A stretch of DNA of 62,018 bases, from contig PCBK01000195.1 in assembly GCA_002731275.1 (NCBI GenBank), forward strand, positions 1 through 62,018, in the 5' to 3' direction. A program made the position numbers and the translations under genes. Position 1 is the first letter of the stretch. Each line of letters starts with the position of its first letter. Below, one piece after another: positions 26,886-36,306 of this stretch. The notes below the pieces were generated by a model. The model saw only the letters and a list, made by a program, of their open reading frames with translations. It was not told the origin of the DNA and ran no database searches. This DNA is from Deltaproteobacteria bacterium (GTDB taxonomy: Bacteria > Myxococcota_C > UBA6777).

Positions 26886-27950
26886 CTATTGAAGACTATC
26901 TTTGACCTCTCGGATTTGTTTTTGCAGATCATCAAACGCTTTAAAGTCACCGTTCTTTTCGAAGCCATCGGACAACTGCATCAATGACGCGAGCAGTTGG
27001 TGACTTTGTCCAGAGTTACGGGCAAGCTCGACCTTGAGCTTCAAACTTGGCAGGTGTGCAGGATCTTTGCGAACGGCAAGCTCCAGGCGCTTTCTTGCTC
27101 CCTCTTCGTCACCTTGCTCGACAAAGATCTCGGCGGCTTCAAAGAGACAGGCAGCCGACGCTGAGATCTTGTTACGACGTTCGAGGAGCTTGAGGAGTGT
27201 CTTCTTGGGACCGTTGTGTGTACGAAGCATCTGCAGCGCTTGATCCATAAAAGACACTGCACCCTCGATATTGTTGGCTTTCACCTCTTTCTCTGCCTGA
27301 CGCACCCACTGCTTAATTTGCTCCTGATCAAGCGACCCCGCAGAAGCCGCAGGCGCTGGTGTCGCGCTGGTCGCCGGCTGAGGCGTCGCAGCCCTTTGGG
27401 TTGCAGGTGCTGGTGTCGCTGCACGTTGCTGCGCTGGTGCTGGCGTCGCTGCACGTTGTGTTGTGGGCGCTGGCGTCGCCGCACGTTGCTGCGCTGGTGC
27501 CGGTGTCGCTGCACGTTGCTGCGCTGGTGCTGGCGTCGCTGCACGTTGTGTTGTGGGTGCCGGTGTCGCAGTCCTTTGTGTTGTGGGCGCTGGTGTTGCC
27601 GCACGTTGTTGCGTAGGCGCTGGCGTTGCGGCTCTTTGGGCTGTGGGTGCTGGTGTTGCCGTACGTTGCTGCGTAGGCGCTGGTGTTGCCGTACGTTGCT
27701 GTGTGGGGGCTGCCGTTTGGCTCTGTGTTGAGGAAGTTTGTGTGGAGGTTGTGGGTGCTGGTGTTATCCGCTTAACCATGACCTCAAGGTACTGGATCCA
27801 CTTATCGATGCCTTTGGCTGTCGGGAAAAGCTCCTTAGCCTGTTGAAACGCCGAGAGTGCCTTTACAGGGTCGGTGTCTTTGACCTGCTGTCCGTACTGG
27901 ACAAGTTGTTGAAAGCGTTGGACCTTCTCTTGATGACTCGCTTCAGCCAT
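26886..27950 (-). CDS. Thr/Pro/Ala repeat protein with TPR-like ends
   Basis: 354 aa. An N-terminal helical segment (residues 1-60, KVQRFQQLVQYGQQ...ALSAFQQAKELFP) and a C-terminal TPR-like region (about 205-354, VSFMDQALQMLR, ACLFEAAEIFVEQGDEEGARKRLELAVRKDP) flank a spacer made of about 12 copies of the nine-residue unit QQRAATPAP (variants TQR, AQR, TVTPAP). The spacer is encoded by a 27-bp minisatellite and should be an extended, flexible tether. No signal peptide; cytoplasmic. GAGGA lies eight bases before the ATG. It probably works as an adaptor between two protein-binding ends (inference); no neighbour helps. Confidence 0.88.
   Translation of the reverse strand: MAEASHQEKVQRFQQLVQYGQQVKDTDPVKALSAFQQAKELFPTAKGIDKWIQYLEVMVKRITPAPTTSTQTSSTQSQTAAPTQQRTATPAPTQQRTATPAPTAQRAATPAPTQQRAATPAPTTQRTATPAPTTQRAATPAPAQQRAATPAPAQQRAATPAPTTQRAATPAPAQQRAATPAPATQRAATPQPATSATPAPAASAGSLDQEQIKQWVRQAEKEVKANNIEGAVSFMDQALQMLRTHNGPKKTLLKLLERRNKISASAACLFEAAEIFVEQGDEEGARKRLELAVRKDPAHLPSLKLKVELARNSGQSHQLLASLMQLSDGFEKNGDFKAFDDLQKQIREVKDSLQ
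27372..27715 (-). repeat. 27-bp minisatellite inside a coding region
   Basis: About 12 imperfect tandem copies of a 27-bp unit encoding QQRAATPAP. In-frame gain or loss of units would change the tether length without breaking the gene. Confidence 0.9.
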
Positions 27951-28493
27951 GACGTTCTTCCTCGGTTCGTAGTGTGGTTTGTTGACTTTTGATGCAGACC
28001 GTTGCTACCTCGGCGTGGGCTCTTTTCGTATGTGGTGGCTTCAGGTAGGCCGTGAAGAGCAACTCAAGCACACTACGACAACCCCTCGCTCTCTGTCAAT
28101 CATAAGGAAGCTGTCGTTCCAAACAACGCAAAAAAGTTACTGTGTGCGCAAGGACTTGAAGGGCTTTGTAGAGAAAGGAAAGATCTTTTGCGAAACGTCT
28201 GCGTATTGATCCCCATGCATGTGGGGAGTTTCTTTCATCGGTAGATGGACCACACACGCATACACACAACCAGAGCACTTTGTGGTATATGGGTGTCTCT
28301 GCCAAAGCGAGAGGAAGATTTTCTTGCTTCGTGTGGTATCACGACTAGATTATCAGGAGATCGCCGAGATCATAGGTCTCGACACTGCACAGGTCCAACA
28401 CAAGTAACGAGATATGTTACAAACCATTGCCTAATGGCATAGGAAGGACCTCTTACCAGTGTCACACACGACTCCTGCAAGTAGGAATGTTGG
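27951..28493. other. Region with sigma-factor remnant
   Basis: 543 bp without an intact gene. From 28297 it carries remains of an ECF sigma factor. The first ~330 bp show no recognisable sigma region 2 in any frame and no repeat. Confidence 0.55.
28290..28434 (+). pseudogene. ECF sigma factor, region 4 remnant (frameshifted, stop-containing)
   Basis: In one frame SLPKRE, in the next ERKIFLLRVVSRLDYQEIAEIIGLDTAQVQHK, together spelling a sigma-70 region 4 (normally LPxREREIFLLRxxEgLsYeEIAeiLGis...V). The frame changes near 28310, the reading ends at TAA (28405-28407), and RDMLQTIA plus a second stop follow in the same frame. Region 2 is missing. It lies 59 bp upstream of the anti-sigma gene, the usual position of the cognate sigma gene. 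Confidence 0.7.
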
Positions 28494-30140
28494 ATGGATT
28501 GTCAACACTGCGAAAAAATCCTTCTGGAATATATTGATGGAGAACTGGCACACGCTCTCGAAGAAGACGTACGCCAGCATCTACACACATGCCAGACCTG
28601 CCAGACGCTACACAGTGAGCTCGAACAAGCTCTCACGCAAGTCCGACGTGACATGCTCACATTCGAACCTTCAAGAGCTGTCGACCAACGTATTCTTGCA
28701 TACGCAAAGGAATCCTGCCAAGCACCCTCTCACATCGACATAGAAGAGCCCAAACGCCCCTGGTGGCAGGCCCTGTTCCAGGTCTCTTCACTTCAGCACG
28801 CCGCAACCTTCGCGTTATTGTTGCTGGTCGTCGGCAGCGCATTCATCCTCCAAGGAAGAGAGGGCACACCCCAATCCGATGAGAGCGCCCGGTTTTCGGC
28901 CAAAAACATCCCCGCAAAGCGTAGCTTCCTGATCAAAGGGATAAAGGCCAAAAAGAAAAACTCCACCCCCGAATCACTTCGCTTTCTTTCGCGTAGACCA
29001 GCACCAAAGACTCTCTCCCAACAGACAACGCCTTTACAGCCAGGCAGCCCAGCACCCCGAAGTGTTGCGCTCGCGAAAGCTCCGAAGCCCCAAAAACATG
29101 AAAAGAAAGAAGTGCTCGATGATGTTCAACTGCCCCCAGCGAGGCTTGCACCTACGAGAGCTTACAAAAGGCGCTTAAAAAGTCGTATAAGAAGGCGATA
29201 CGCCGCCAAAAAACGCAGAAGACGACGTCGAACACGTAGCAGAAGGCGTCGCACTCGCCACGCAGGAGGACAACACCGCCCACGCACAACGAGCACCGAC
29301 GCCAAACCAGTGCCACGCCCCAGAGCCAGCGCAGGCTCCAAAAGTATCGGTGCTCAACGGACCAAGCTGCGCAAAGAGCGCACACAAGCAGCGAGACGAT
29401 TCGCTCCCCCACCTCCCCCAGCGGCAACAGCGCTCCCACGCAAAGATGCTGCAACAGGCTCAGCATTTGGTCGAAGCCTTGGAGGCGTAAAAGTCACCAA
29501 AGATGCAGAGACCGATGGCAAAAAAGAAGGCGGCGCCAACACAAAAGGCGACATGAGGCAAGGCAACAAACGCAAAAAACCTCCCCTTCACAAACGATTT
29601 CATGTGCTCTCGCTCAAACGCTCCGGTCGCCTTCCTGCCGATACAGACGGGAAACGACCTCGGGGCTGGCGATATCCAGGTGAAAAATCAAACACAGTCG
29701 CAAAGCAAAAATCCAAAAAGCGCAAATCCACCGTCGACAAGTATCATGAGGCGCCTACGCCAAACGCCCCAGCTCCCAAGAAAATGGCACCCAAGCCAGT
29801 CGTCGCGAAACCCTCAGCTCCCCAAGAGCAAGACGCGCCCACAAAACAAACACCAACAGCAGAGATTCAATCATCTCTCTTCACCCAACGAATCAGCCTG
29901 TTCAAACAGGGTCAAGAAGCCCTTCGCAGAGGAAAAGACGCACAAGCACGACAGTATCTCGACAAATACATCAAATTGTCCTCCAAGCGACAAAAGATCA
30001 ACGCGCTCGAAAATGTCCTCCAGCTCTATAAGCAGGCCAAACGCCGAAGTGATGCACAACGTATCCTTCAAGCGCTCATCAAAGCCAATCCCTCCAAACG
30101 GAAAGAGTACCTTCGCCGCATCAAGAATCTCACCCCATAA
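28494..30140 (+). CDS. Anti-sigma factor with zinc-finger (zf-HC2) domain and long C-terminal extension
   Basis: 548 aa. The first ~40 residues match the anti-sigma zinc domain: C3 and C6, then H29-x3-C33-x2-C36 (RQHLHTCQTC). Such proteins hold an ECF sigma factor inactive at the membrane. A single membrane helix lies at about 100-117 (AATFALLLLVVGSAFIL). The periplasmic part is far longer than usual (~430 aa): Lys/Arg-rich and low-complexity (KRRLKSRIRRRYAAKKRRRR), then a TPR-like end (LFKQGQEALRRGKDAQARQYLDKYI). AGGA lies upstream of the ATG at 28494. Its expected sigma gene upstream is only a remnant, so it may be orphaned or act on a sigma factor elsewhere. Confidence 0.9.
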   Translation: MDCQHCEKILLEYIDGELAHALEEDVRQHLHTCQTCQTLHSELEQALTQVRRDMLTFEPSRAVDQRILAYAKESCQAPSHIDIEEPKRPWWQALFQVSSLQHAATFALLLLVVGSAFILQGREGTPQSDESARFSAKNIPAKRSFLIKGIKAKKKNSTPESLRFLSRRPAPKTLSQQTTPLQPGSPAPRSVALAKAPKPQKHEKKEVLDDVQLPPARLAPTRAYKRRLKSRIRRRYAAKKRRRRRRTRSRRRRTRHAGGQHRPRTTSTDAKPVPRPRASAGSKSIGAQRTKLRKERTQAARRFAPPPPPAATALPRKDAATGSAFGRSLGGVKVTKDAETDGKKEGGANTKGDMRQGNKRKKPPLHKRFHVLSLKRSGRLPADTDGKRPRGWRYPGEKSNTVAKQKSKKRKSTVDKYHEAPTPNAPAPKKMAPKPVVAKPSAPQEQDAPTKQTPTAEIQSSLFTQRISLFKQGQEALRRGKDAQARQYLDKYIKLSSKRQKINALENVLQLYKQAKRRSDAQRILQALIKANPSKRKEYLRRIKNLTP

Positions 30141-30350
30141 GACAGACCATTTTCCCCACACGCCTTGTGCCTTCATCTCCGCACAAACGAAATACAAAAC
30201 GAGCTTGATTGTTGCCATCAGTGAACATACATTTCAGTTCCGGACGATGCTCCGGAAGACCTGTTCACCACATCTTTCGCCTGCGCTGAGTGATCCTCTG
30301 ATGATGTCGATACTCCACAGGCCAGACGCCGTACAATCACAGAGGAATGT

Positions 30351-31607
30351 ATGTCCAGCGATACAACAGTCCAAGACAAGCCCCTTGAAAACGACGCCCA
30401 ACCCTCCCCAACACAAACCGAAAAAAGCAAACGGCCTTGTTCATTTGCTCCGACACCGCGAGAGATTTACAAGTTTCTCTCGCAGTACGTCATCTCACAA
30501 GACCTCGCCAAAAAGAAGCTCTCCGTCGCTGTCTACAACCACTACCAACGTATCGACTATATGCGCAAGATCCCTTCATTTGGGGTAGAGCTCAATAAAT
30601 CCAACGTCATGCTGATCGGTCCAAGTGGTTCGGGGAAAACATTACTCGCCCAAACCCTCGCACGTTGCCTCCATGTGCCCTTCGCGATCGCAGACGCGAC
30701 CTCCCTCACTGAGGCCGGATACATGGGAGAAGATGTCGAACACGTCCTCGTCCGCCTCTATCAATCAGCCGACGAAGATCCAGAGAAGACCGAAAAAGGC
30801 ATCATCTACATCGACGAGATCGACAAACTCGCCAAAAAATCATCCTCCCCTTCTCTCTCCAGGGATGTCTCCGGTGAAGGTGTCCAACAATCTCTGCTCA
30901 AAATCCTCGAAGGGACCATCGCACATATCCCCAAACAACAAAGACGCAAACACCCACAAGATCAATACCAAAAGATCGACACGAGTAACATCCTGTTCAT
31001 CTGTGGAGGCGCCTTTGTCGGTCTCGAAGACATCATCGCCGGACGCCTCGCCGACACCCCAACGTCCCAAGATCGCTCCTCCTTTGAAGACGCTCACCTC
31101 GCACATGCCGTCGAAGAGATCGTCGGCCAGAGCGTAAAAGCAGAAGTCTCCACAGTCTCCCCCTCTTCGCTCCAACACGTCGCAGGTTCACATGAGCTGC
31201 TTACACAGCTCCTGCCCGAGGATTTGATCCACTTCGGCATGTTACCCGAGTTTGTCGGACGATTGCCCGTCCTGACCACCCTCGAACCGCTCGATGTTGA
31301 CGCACTGCAGCGGATCTTACGCGAACCCAAAAACAGCTTACTTCGACAATATGGACAGATCCTGTCTTTTGAAGGTGTGTCCTTATCCTTCACAGATTGT
31401 GCGGTTGAACATATGGCGCAGATGGCGATCAAAAGACAGGTTGGCGCACGTGGACTCCGGATGATCCTCGAAGATATCATGCTCGATATCATGTTCGAGT
31501 TACCCTCGATGAAACACGTCGATAAGCTGATCATCGACAAAGACACCATCGAAGGCAAAAAACCCCCTCACCCGGAGTGGAGTGCATTTCTCGACGCATC
31601 CAAGTAG
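30351..31607 (+). CDS. ClpX-like AAA+ unfoldase lacking the zinc domain and ClpP-docking loop
   Basis: 418 aa. The AAA+ core is clearly ClpX: Walker A GPSGSGKT (90-97), pore loop GYMG (123-126, usually GYVG), Walker B IIYIDEID (151-158), [20 protein letters not shown], the RKH loop (199-201), LFICGGAF, and a C-terminal [16 protein letters not shown] with sensor-2 Arg. ClpX unfolds tagged proteins and feeds them to ClpP. Two standard parts are missing: the N-terminal four-Cys zinc-binding domain (only Cys30 in the first 50 residues) and the IGF tripeptide that docks on ClpP. In its place after [15 protein letters not shown] is a ~75-residue insertion (residues ~234-308). A ClpP-independent remodelling function is inference. 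AGAGGA precedes the ATG. No clpP is nearby. Confidence 0.93.
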   Translation: MSSDTTVQDKPLENDAQPSPTQTEKSKRPCSFAPTPREIYKFLSQYVISQDLAKKKLSVAVYNHYQRIDYMRKIPSFGVELNKSNVMLIGPSGSGKTLLAQTLARCLHVPFAIADATSLTEAGYMGEDVEHVLVRLYQSADEDPEKTEKGIIYIDEIDKLAKKSSSPSLSRDVSGEGVQQSLLKILEGTIAHIPKQQRRKHPQDQYQKIDTSNILFICGGAFVGLEDIIAGRLADTPTSQDRSSFEDAHLAHAVEEIVGQSVKAEVSTVSPSSLQHVAGSHELLTQLLPEDLIHFGMLPEFVGRLPVLTTLEPLDVDALQRILREPKNSLLRQYGQILSFEGVSLSFTDCAVEHMAQMAIKRQVGARGLRMILEDIMLDIMFELPSMKHVDKLIIDKDTIEGKKPPHPEWSAFLDASK

Positions 31608-31702
31608 GCAAAGCACGATCGTCAGGGGGTAAAGTGTTTGGGAGCAGTGTGAGAAAGCCCACATGGGGATTACTTGAGGCAAAGCGCGGTCGTCAGGGGG
31701 GA
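31608..31702. repeat. Short duplicated 3'-end segment
   Basis: GGGGATTACTTGAGG occurs at about 31665-31679 and again at 31698-31712, where it forms the last codons and stop of the minus-strand hydrolase gene. GCAAAGC(A/G)C(G/A)(A/G)TCGTCAGGGGG also occurs twice (about 31609 and 31680). This looks like a small tandem duplication of the gene end. Confidence 0.6.
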
Positions 31703-32596
31703 TTACTTGAGGATACGAGCGAAGAAGGTTTTCATCTCAGCCCATGATTTCTCATCGGCCTCTTTGTTGTACGCGAGTGGCAACTTGAACTTCTTGCCTT
31801 TCTCTGTCGCGCCAGGATTGGTAAAGGCGTGTTTAGCACCGGGATAGTTGATAAACTTGAACGTAGCCCCTGCCTTCTTCATCTCTTTTTTGAACGCCTT
31901 GATCGACTTCTTTTTCACAAATGGATCGGCCGCACCGTTCATCACAAGGATCTCAGCTTTGATCCCACCTTTTTTGACCTTCTTCATCGACTTGAGATTG
32001 CCGTGGAAGCTCGCGACACCCTTCAATGGAAACCCAGCGCGCGCCATGTGCAGCACGACAGCGCCGCCAAAACAGTAACCGATCGCGGCGATCTTCTCAC
32101 CATCAGTCACGTCTTGCTTCTTCAACACCTCCAAGGCAGCCTTGAAGCGAGCTTCCCCTACCTTGATGTTTTTCATCACGGCCATCATGAACTTCTGTGC
32201 GTCTTTGGGGTGACCTGTGTTCTTTCCTTCACCGTACATATCGAGCGCAAACCCGACATAACCGAGCTTCGCGAGCATTTTGGCGCGCTTGCGTGCGTAA
32301 TCGTTGTGCCCCCACCACTCGTGGACAACGAGGACACCGGGTCGTTTGCCTTTTTTGGCGCTGTCATATGCGAGGAATCCTTTGAGGGATGTCTCACCAG
32401 CTTTGTACTCGATCTCTTTGGTGATGATGGTCTCTTTGGGAGCTTCTTTTTTCTTCACTGTCTTGGGACGAGAGGTGGGCTGACGCTTCTCAACTTTGTT
32501 GCGAACCTCGGGCTTCTTGCTCTTTTTGGGACACCCTGTCAGGGCAACCAACGCGATCAGGAACAGTACACTCAAAGGGGCGTGTTTTTTGAACAT
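31703..32596 (-). CDS. Dienelactone hydrolase-family lipoprotein
   Basis: 297 aa from the ATG at 32596, where the lipoprotein signal begins (MFKKHAPLSVLFLIALVALTGC, lipobox LTGC). A tether containing KRQPTSRP and a Lys-rich stretch leads to an alpha/beta hydrolase: VLVVHEWWG (oxyanion/Glu), nucleophile Cys in GYCFGG, Asp in NGAADPF, and His in AKHAF, the Cys-Asp-His triad of dienelactone hydrolases. Most relatives are cytoplasmic and uncleaved, so a lipid-anchored envelope form is notable. The natural ester substrate is unknown. A possible sigma-54 promoter lies upstream. It is convergent with the ClpX-like gene, 95 bp apart. Confidence 0.92.
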   Translation of the reverse strand: MFKKHAPLSVLFLIALVALTGCPKKSKKPEVRNKVEKRQPTSRPKTVKKKEAPKETIITKEIEYKAGETSLKGFLAYDSAKKGKRPGVLVVHEWWGHNDYARKRAKMLAKLGYVGFALDMYGEGKNTGHPKDAQKFMMAVMKNIKVGEARFKAALEVLKKQDVTDGEKIAAIGYCFGGAVVLHMARAGFPLKGVASFHGNLKSMKKVKKGGIKAEILVMNGAADPFVKKKSIKAFKKEMKKAGATFKFINYPGAKHAFTNPGATEKGKKFKLPLAYNKEADEKSWAEMKTFFARILK

Positions 32597-32964
32597 GTCT
32601 ACTCTCTTTGTCTTGTGAAAATGGGGTGATAGATCCACGACATGAGCAGCTCGCTCCAATCATTCATCGTGGGTCTGTGATATGTGCAACAAAATGACCA
32701 CAAAAACACAAACGTCAACCAAAAGAATGTGAGCCAACCACCCCACCGACAAACACACACAGACTTTAGCTTGAACACCACCACACAGACAAAGAGTGGT
32801 GGAGTTCTTGACGGCATAGGGGATACATTGTACTTTATGCGACTGGATCTCACATGCTGTTTGATTGAAGAGAAGAGCTAGTGTTGCGCAAATGTTGGGG
32901 TCTACGGAAGTATCGTTTATATATGTAGAAACCAAGGCAAGGCGCCAAAAGAAGAAGCAAGGTC
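32597..32964. other. Divergent intergenic region
   Basis: 368 bp between the hydrolase and kinase genes. It contains a possible sigma-54 promoter on the minus strand and an AT-rich part at 32860-32940; I see no gene or repeat. Confidence 0.45.
32685..32700 (-). promoter_or_regulatory. Possible sigma-54-type promoter
   Basis: Minus strand TGGTCATTTTGTTGCA has the correct GG-N10-GC spacing and a perfect -12 TTGCA, but the -24 box (TGGTCA) matches poorly. It lies ~90 bp upstream of the hydrolase start. Confidence 0.3.
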
Positions 32965-35900
32965 ATGCGAGACGAAGAGCTCGAAGAGATCCCCTCATTA
33001 GAAGGTGAAGAAGTCGGTCATTGGCGCCTGGAAGAGAAACTAGGTGAAGGGGGGATGTCCGTCGTCTACCACGGCCGACACAAGACACAACAGCTCGAAG
33101 GGGCCGTCAAGCTCCTCCACCCCGAACTATGCCGCAATCGCAAGGTCGTCCAACGCTTTCAACAAGAGGCGGAAGCCGCCAGCCAACTCGACCACGAAAA
33201 TGTTATCAAACTCATCGACTTTGGCCATGAAAAAGACATTGGCTACTACATGGTCCTTGAGCTGCTCGATGGCTACGATCTCGAATCGCTGATGGAGTTT
33301 GCGCCCTTCAGCAAAGTCCGTATTCTCCCCCTCGCCCAACAGATCACATCGGCTCTCGCAGCCACACACGACGCAGGGATCATCCACCGCGACCTCAAAC
33401 CCTCCAACATCTTCCTCATCCCCGATCCAGTCAATGAGAGACACCAAGTCAAGCTGCTCGACTTTGGCGTCGCCAAGGTCCTCGAACGACAAAACACCAC
33501 AAAGCTAACAAGCACCGGCGCGATCGTCGGAACACCAGCCTACCTCGCCCCCGAACAGATCACACAAAAAGATGTCACCACCATCTCCGTCGACATCTAC
33601 GCGCTCGGTGTCATTCTCTATCAAGTCTTCACGGGAAAACTCCCCATCGAAGGCGAGACCATCATCGAACACATGATGGCCCTCTTACAGCAAACCCCAC
33701 CTCCTGCAGGTATTCACCGCCCTGCCCTCAAAGACACACAGCTCGAAGCCTTCTTCACCCGCATGCTCTCTAAACAACCCGAAGAGCGACCCACCAATAT
33801 GCGACAGGTCTGGCGAGAACTCCACGCCGCCGCCAGCGCATTCAACGATCCACTTGGGCCGAGTCGCCCGATCCCCACGAGCGAAGAACTCAAGCTCGAA
33901 CAAGAAGCACAAAAACTCCTCGATCTCGACATCACCCCTAAACAACCTCCTGGTGGCCCATCGACCGAAGATGTCATCAAAGATATGGTCGACCTCACCG
34001 AGACGGACGAGATCAACGAGAAAACAGCGATCGAGCAAGCCGCGCTCCCCTTCACGACACGTCCGACTCCTGCAACGGAAGCATATCCTGCCTTCAAGGA
34101 CTCCCATACAGGTGTGCGTATCGAAGAGATGAACATCGATACACATGACCCCATCGGCGAACAAGCGTTCGGAGACTACGACCATTACGAAGACGACGAG
34201 GAAGAAGAGAAGACAGCGATCGCTCTCGCTGCACCTGACAGCGCTCATCATCCCTTCACACAACAAAACATCCCCGCGAGCACACAAAACATTCTCAACA
34301 TCGTCGGTAACGAAGATCCCGACCACACTCTTGACCCTCTCCCCCACGGAGAAGGTGAGACGATCAACACCTTCGGTCCCATGAGCGATCCCTCTCACTT
34401 TGACGACCAGACCGAATACAATCCTCACGCCCAAGCGCTCCAGCATCCACCAAATCTTGGCGCATACAGTGACAACACACCAGCGCCCTCTTCGATCTCT
34501 TCGTTGCCAACGCTCACACCAGAGCAGGCGAATGAATACACACCCACTCCACACCCACATCCAGTCGGACACAGAACCCCGACGCCCCCTCCTGCGATCG
34601 CACCACCTGCGCAGGATTTTTCAAAGACACTCCCACAACCACAGGCGTACGTCCCTCCTCCAGGACACAGCAAACACTCTTTCCTCGCCAACAAGTGGAA
34701 CATCCTCGCGCTCAGCACCCTTGGTCTCGGCGTACTCGCGATCGTAATCGTGTTTTTTCTCCCTGGCCCGACAAAGCAGGTAAAAAAGAACACGCTCCTC
34801 GACCAACTTTACGTCGAAGGTGAGAAGGCTTTCAAACAGAATCGATACAAAGACGCCATCAAACAGTGGAAGAAAGTCATCCAACTGCCCAAGTGGAAGG
34901 AGAGCGAGTACTACCCAGACCTTTACAAGGCCATTGGTGTTGCCTTCTCACGCCGCAATCACTTACACTCTGCGGTCGTTTACTACAAACGCTATCTCAA
35001 AGCAGGTCCCAAAAAACCAAAAGAGGCCCTTCACATCAAACAAGTCGAGCTCCCCCGCTTTCAAAGGGATCTCAACAGACGACTCTCTAAAGGGAACGCC
35101 CTCGTCGCACAACTACGTCAGCTCCTCTTAGGCAAACAATGGAAGAAAGCCCACCACACCTACCAACTCGCGCTCAAACTCGCGCCCTCCATGCCTCAAG
35201 TCCAACAACAGCTCGCCAAAGAGGTCTCCAAGTTCTTCCCGATGGTCGGACTCCACCTCTACAGAGATATCTTCTACAAGCTCGAACTCGGCGACGAGGA
35301 AAAACAACAGCTCTCCCAAAAAAGCAAGGTCCTCAAAAAGACCCTCGAACAACGCATCCAAGAGCTACAATCCATCCTGCGAACGACGAGCTCTTTGCTC
35401 GCACAAAACAAGACCAGAGCGGCCAAACGATACCTTCAAAAGAAGCTCGACCCTCTCGAACACCTGACGCTTCCGATTACACACAAAGCGTTCCAAAAAC
35501 TCATATCTCTCGCCACCGAAAAGCATATTCATCTCGGTATTACTGCGCTGAAGCTCTATCAACAGAAACGACAAGCGCTCCAGACTAAGGGGCTCTCGAC
35601 ATGGCTCTCCGAAGGCGACAAGCGCGCGTCCCAACAACCACAACTGCAAAAGCAGCTCGATCTGCTTTACAAAATGAAGCAGTACAGAGCCCTCTACCGC
35701 CTCGCACGACGAGCACTTCAAGAGGGTTCGCTCACACGCGCAAACAAGTACATCCACACCGCACGACGCCTCGAAGCCGAGCTTGACGCCAAAGACCATT
35801 GGAAGCTCACCACGCACATCCAAAAAGATCGCACCACACTCAGCAGATGGTCACAACGTATCGGCAAAACCCCAACCCTCCAGGCGCGCGCAAAGCAGCT

Positions 35901-36234
35901 CAAAGACAAGGCCTATCTCGGACGTTCCCTCCAGGCATACCGCACACTCCTCGCGTCGTTACGTGGAACTCCCGCGTACAACACGCTCGCTCCCACGCTC
36001 AACAAAACGATCCAAGCGCTGCGTACACAACAAACCTATCTACGTGGTACACATAGGCTCTTCAAACGACGAAAGTGGCTCACAGCGTACAACCGCTTCA
36101 ACACCTTTCTGAAACGCTTCCCGCGCGCACATAACGCGGAAAACATCCGCTACAACATGAAGATCTGCAAGTGTGGACTTGGTATGCCCTGGAAGTTCTG
36201 CAAGACACAAGATGTCAAAAAACACCTCCCTTGA
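32965..36234 (+). CDS. Transmembrane Ser/Thr protein kinase with TPR-like C-terminal region
   Basis: 1089 aa. The kinase domain spans about 17-285: LGEGGMSVVYHG, Lys in GAVKLL, HRDLKPSN, LDFGVAK, and VGTPAYLAPEQ; all catalytic residues are present. A ~290-residue Glu/Asp/Pro-rich linker leads to one membrane helix at about 576-600 (NILALSTLGLGVLAIVIVFFLPG), so the kinase faces the cytoplasm and the rest the periplasm. The outside part is a ~480-residue TPR-like helical solenoid, ending in a small Cys motif CKCGLGMPWKFC, reminiscent of a SEC-C metal site. The weak AAGG and the ATG at 32965 define the start. Two further envelope-protein genes follow with gaps of 72 and 96 bp, a probable operon for an envelope-sensing unit (inference). 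Confidence 0.95.
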   Translation: MRDEELEEIPSLEGEEVGHWRLEEKLGEGGMSVVYHGRHKTQQLEGAVKLLHPELCRNRKVVQRFQQEAEAASQLDHENVIKLIDFGHEKDIGYYMVLELLDGYDLESLMEFAPFSKVRILPLAQQITSALAATHDAGIIHRDLKPSNIFLIPDPVNERHQVKLLDFGVAKVLERQNTTKLTSTGAIVGTPAYLAPEQITQKDVTTISVDIYALGVILYQVFTGKLPIEGETIIEHMMALLQQTPPPAGIHRPALKDTQLEAFFTRMLSKQPEERPTNMRQVWRELHAAASAFNDPLGPSRPIPTSEELKLEQEAQKLLDLDITPKQPPGGPSTEDVIKDMVDLTETDEINEKTAIEQAALPFTTRPTPATEAYPAFKDSHTGVRIEEMNIDTHDPIGEQAFGDYDHYEDDEEEEKTAIALAAPDSAHHPFTQQNIPASTQNILNIVGNEDPDHTLDPLPHGEGETINTFGPMSDPSHFDDQTEYNPHAQALQHPPNLGAYSDNTPAPSSISSLPTLTPEQANEYTPTPHPHPVGHRTPTPPPAIAPPAQDFSKTLPQPQAYVPPPGHSKHSFLANKWNILALSTLGLGVLAIVIVFFLPGPTKQVKKNTLLDQLYVEGEKAFKQNRYKDAIKQWKKVIQLPKWKESEYYPDLYKAIGVAFSRRNHLHSAVVYYKRYLKAGPKKPKEALHIKQVELPRFQRDLNRRLSKGNALVAQLRQLLLGKQWKKAHHTYQLALKLAPSMPQVQQQLAKEVSKFFPMVGLHLYRDIFYKLELGDEEKQQLSQKSKVLKKTLEQRIQELQSILRTTSSLLAQNKTRAAKRYLQKKLDPLEHLTLPITHKAFQKLISLATEKHIHLGITALKLYQQKRQALQTKGLSTWLSEGDKRASQQPQLQKQLDLLYKMKQYRALYRLARRALQEGSLTRANKYIHTARRLEAELDAKDHWKLTTHIQKDRTTLSRWSQRIGKTPTLQARAKQLKDKAYLGRSLQAYRTLLASLRGTPAYNTLAPTLNKTIQALRTQQTYLRGTHRLFKRRKWLTAYNRFNTFLKRFPRAHNAENIRYNMKICKCGLGMPWKFCKTQDVKKHLP

Positions 36235-36306
36235 CCCTCACTCTCCTCTTTTGTACAACCATCTCCATAGGCATATTGGTCTCTTCTCTGTACAAGGATT
36301 TCATTG

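Noticed and set aside
27463-27846. Ala/Val/Gly-rich frame on the plus strand
   Set aside because: Antisense shadow of the 27-bp minisatellite in the minus-strand gene.
29152-29466. Cys/Leu-rich frame on the minus strand inside the anti-sigma gene
   Set aside because: Shadow of the low-complexity Lys/Arg region; no ribosome-binding site.
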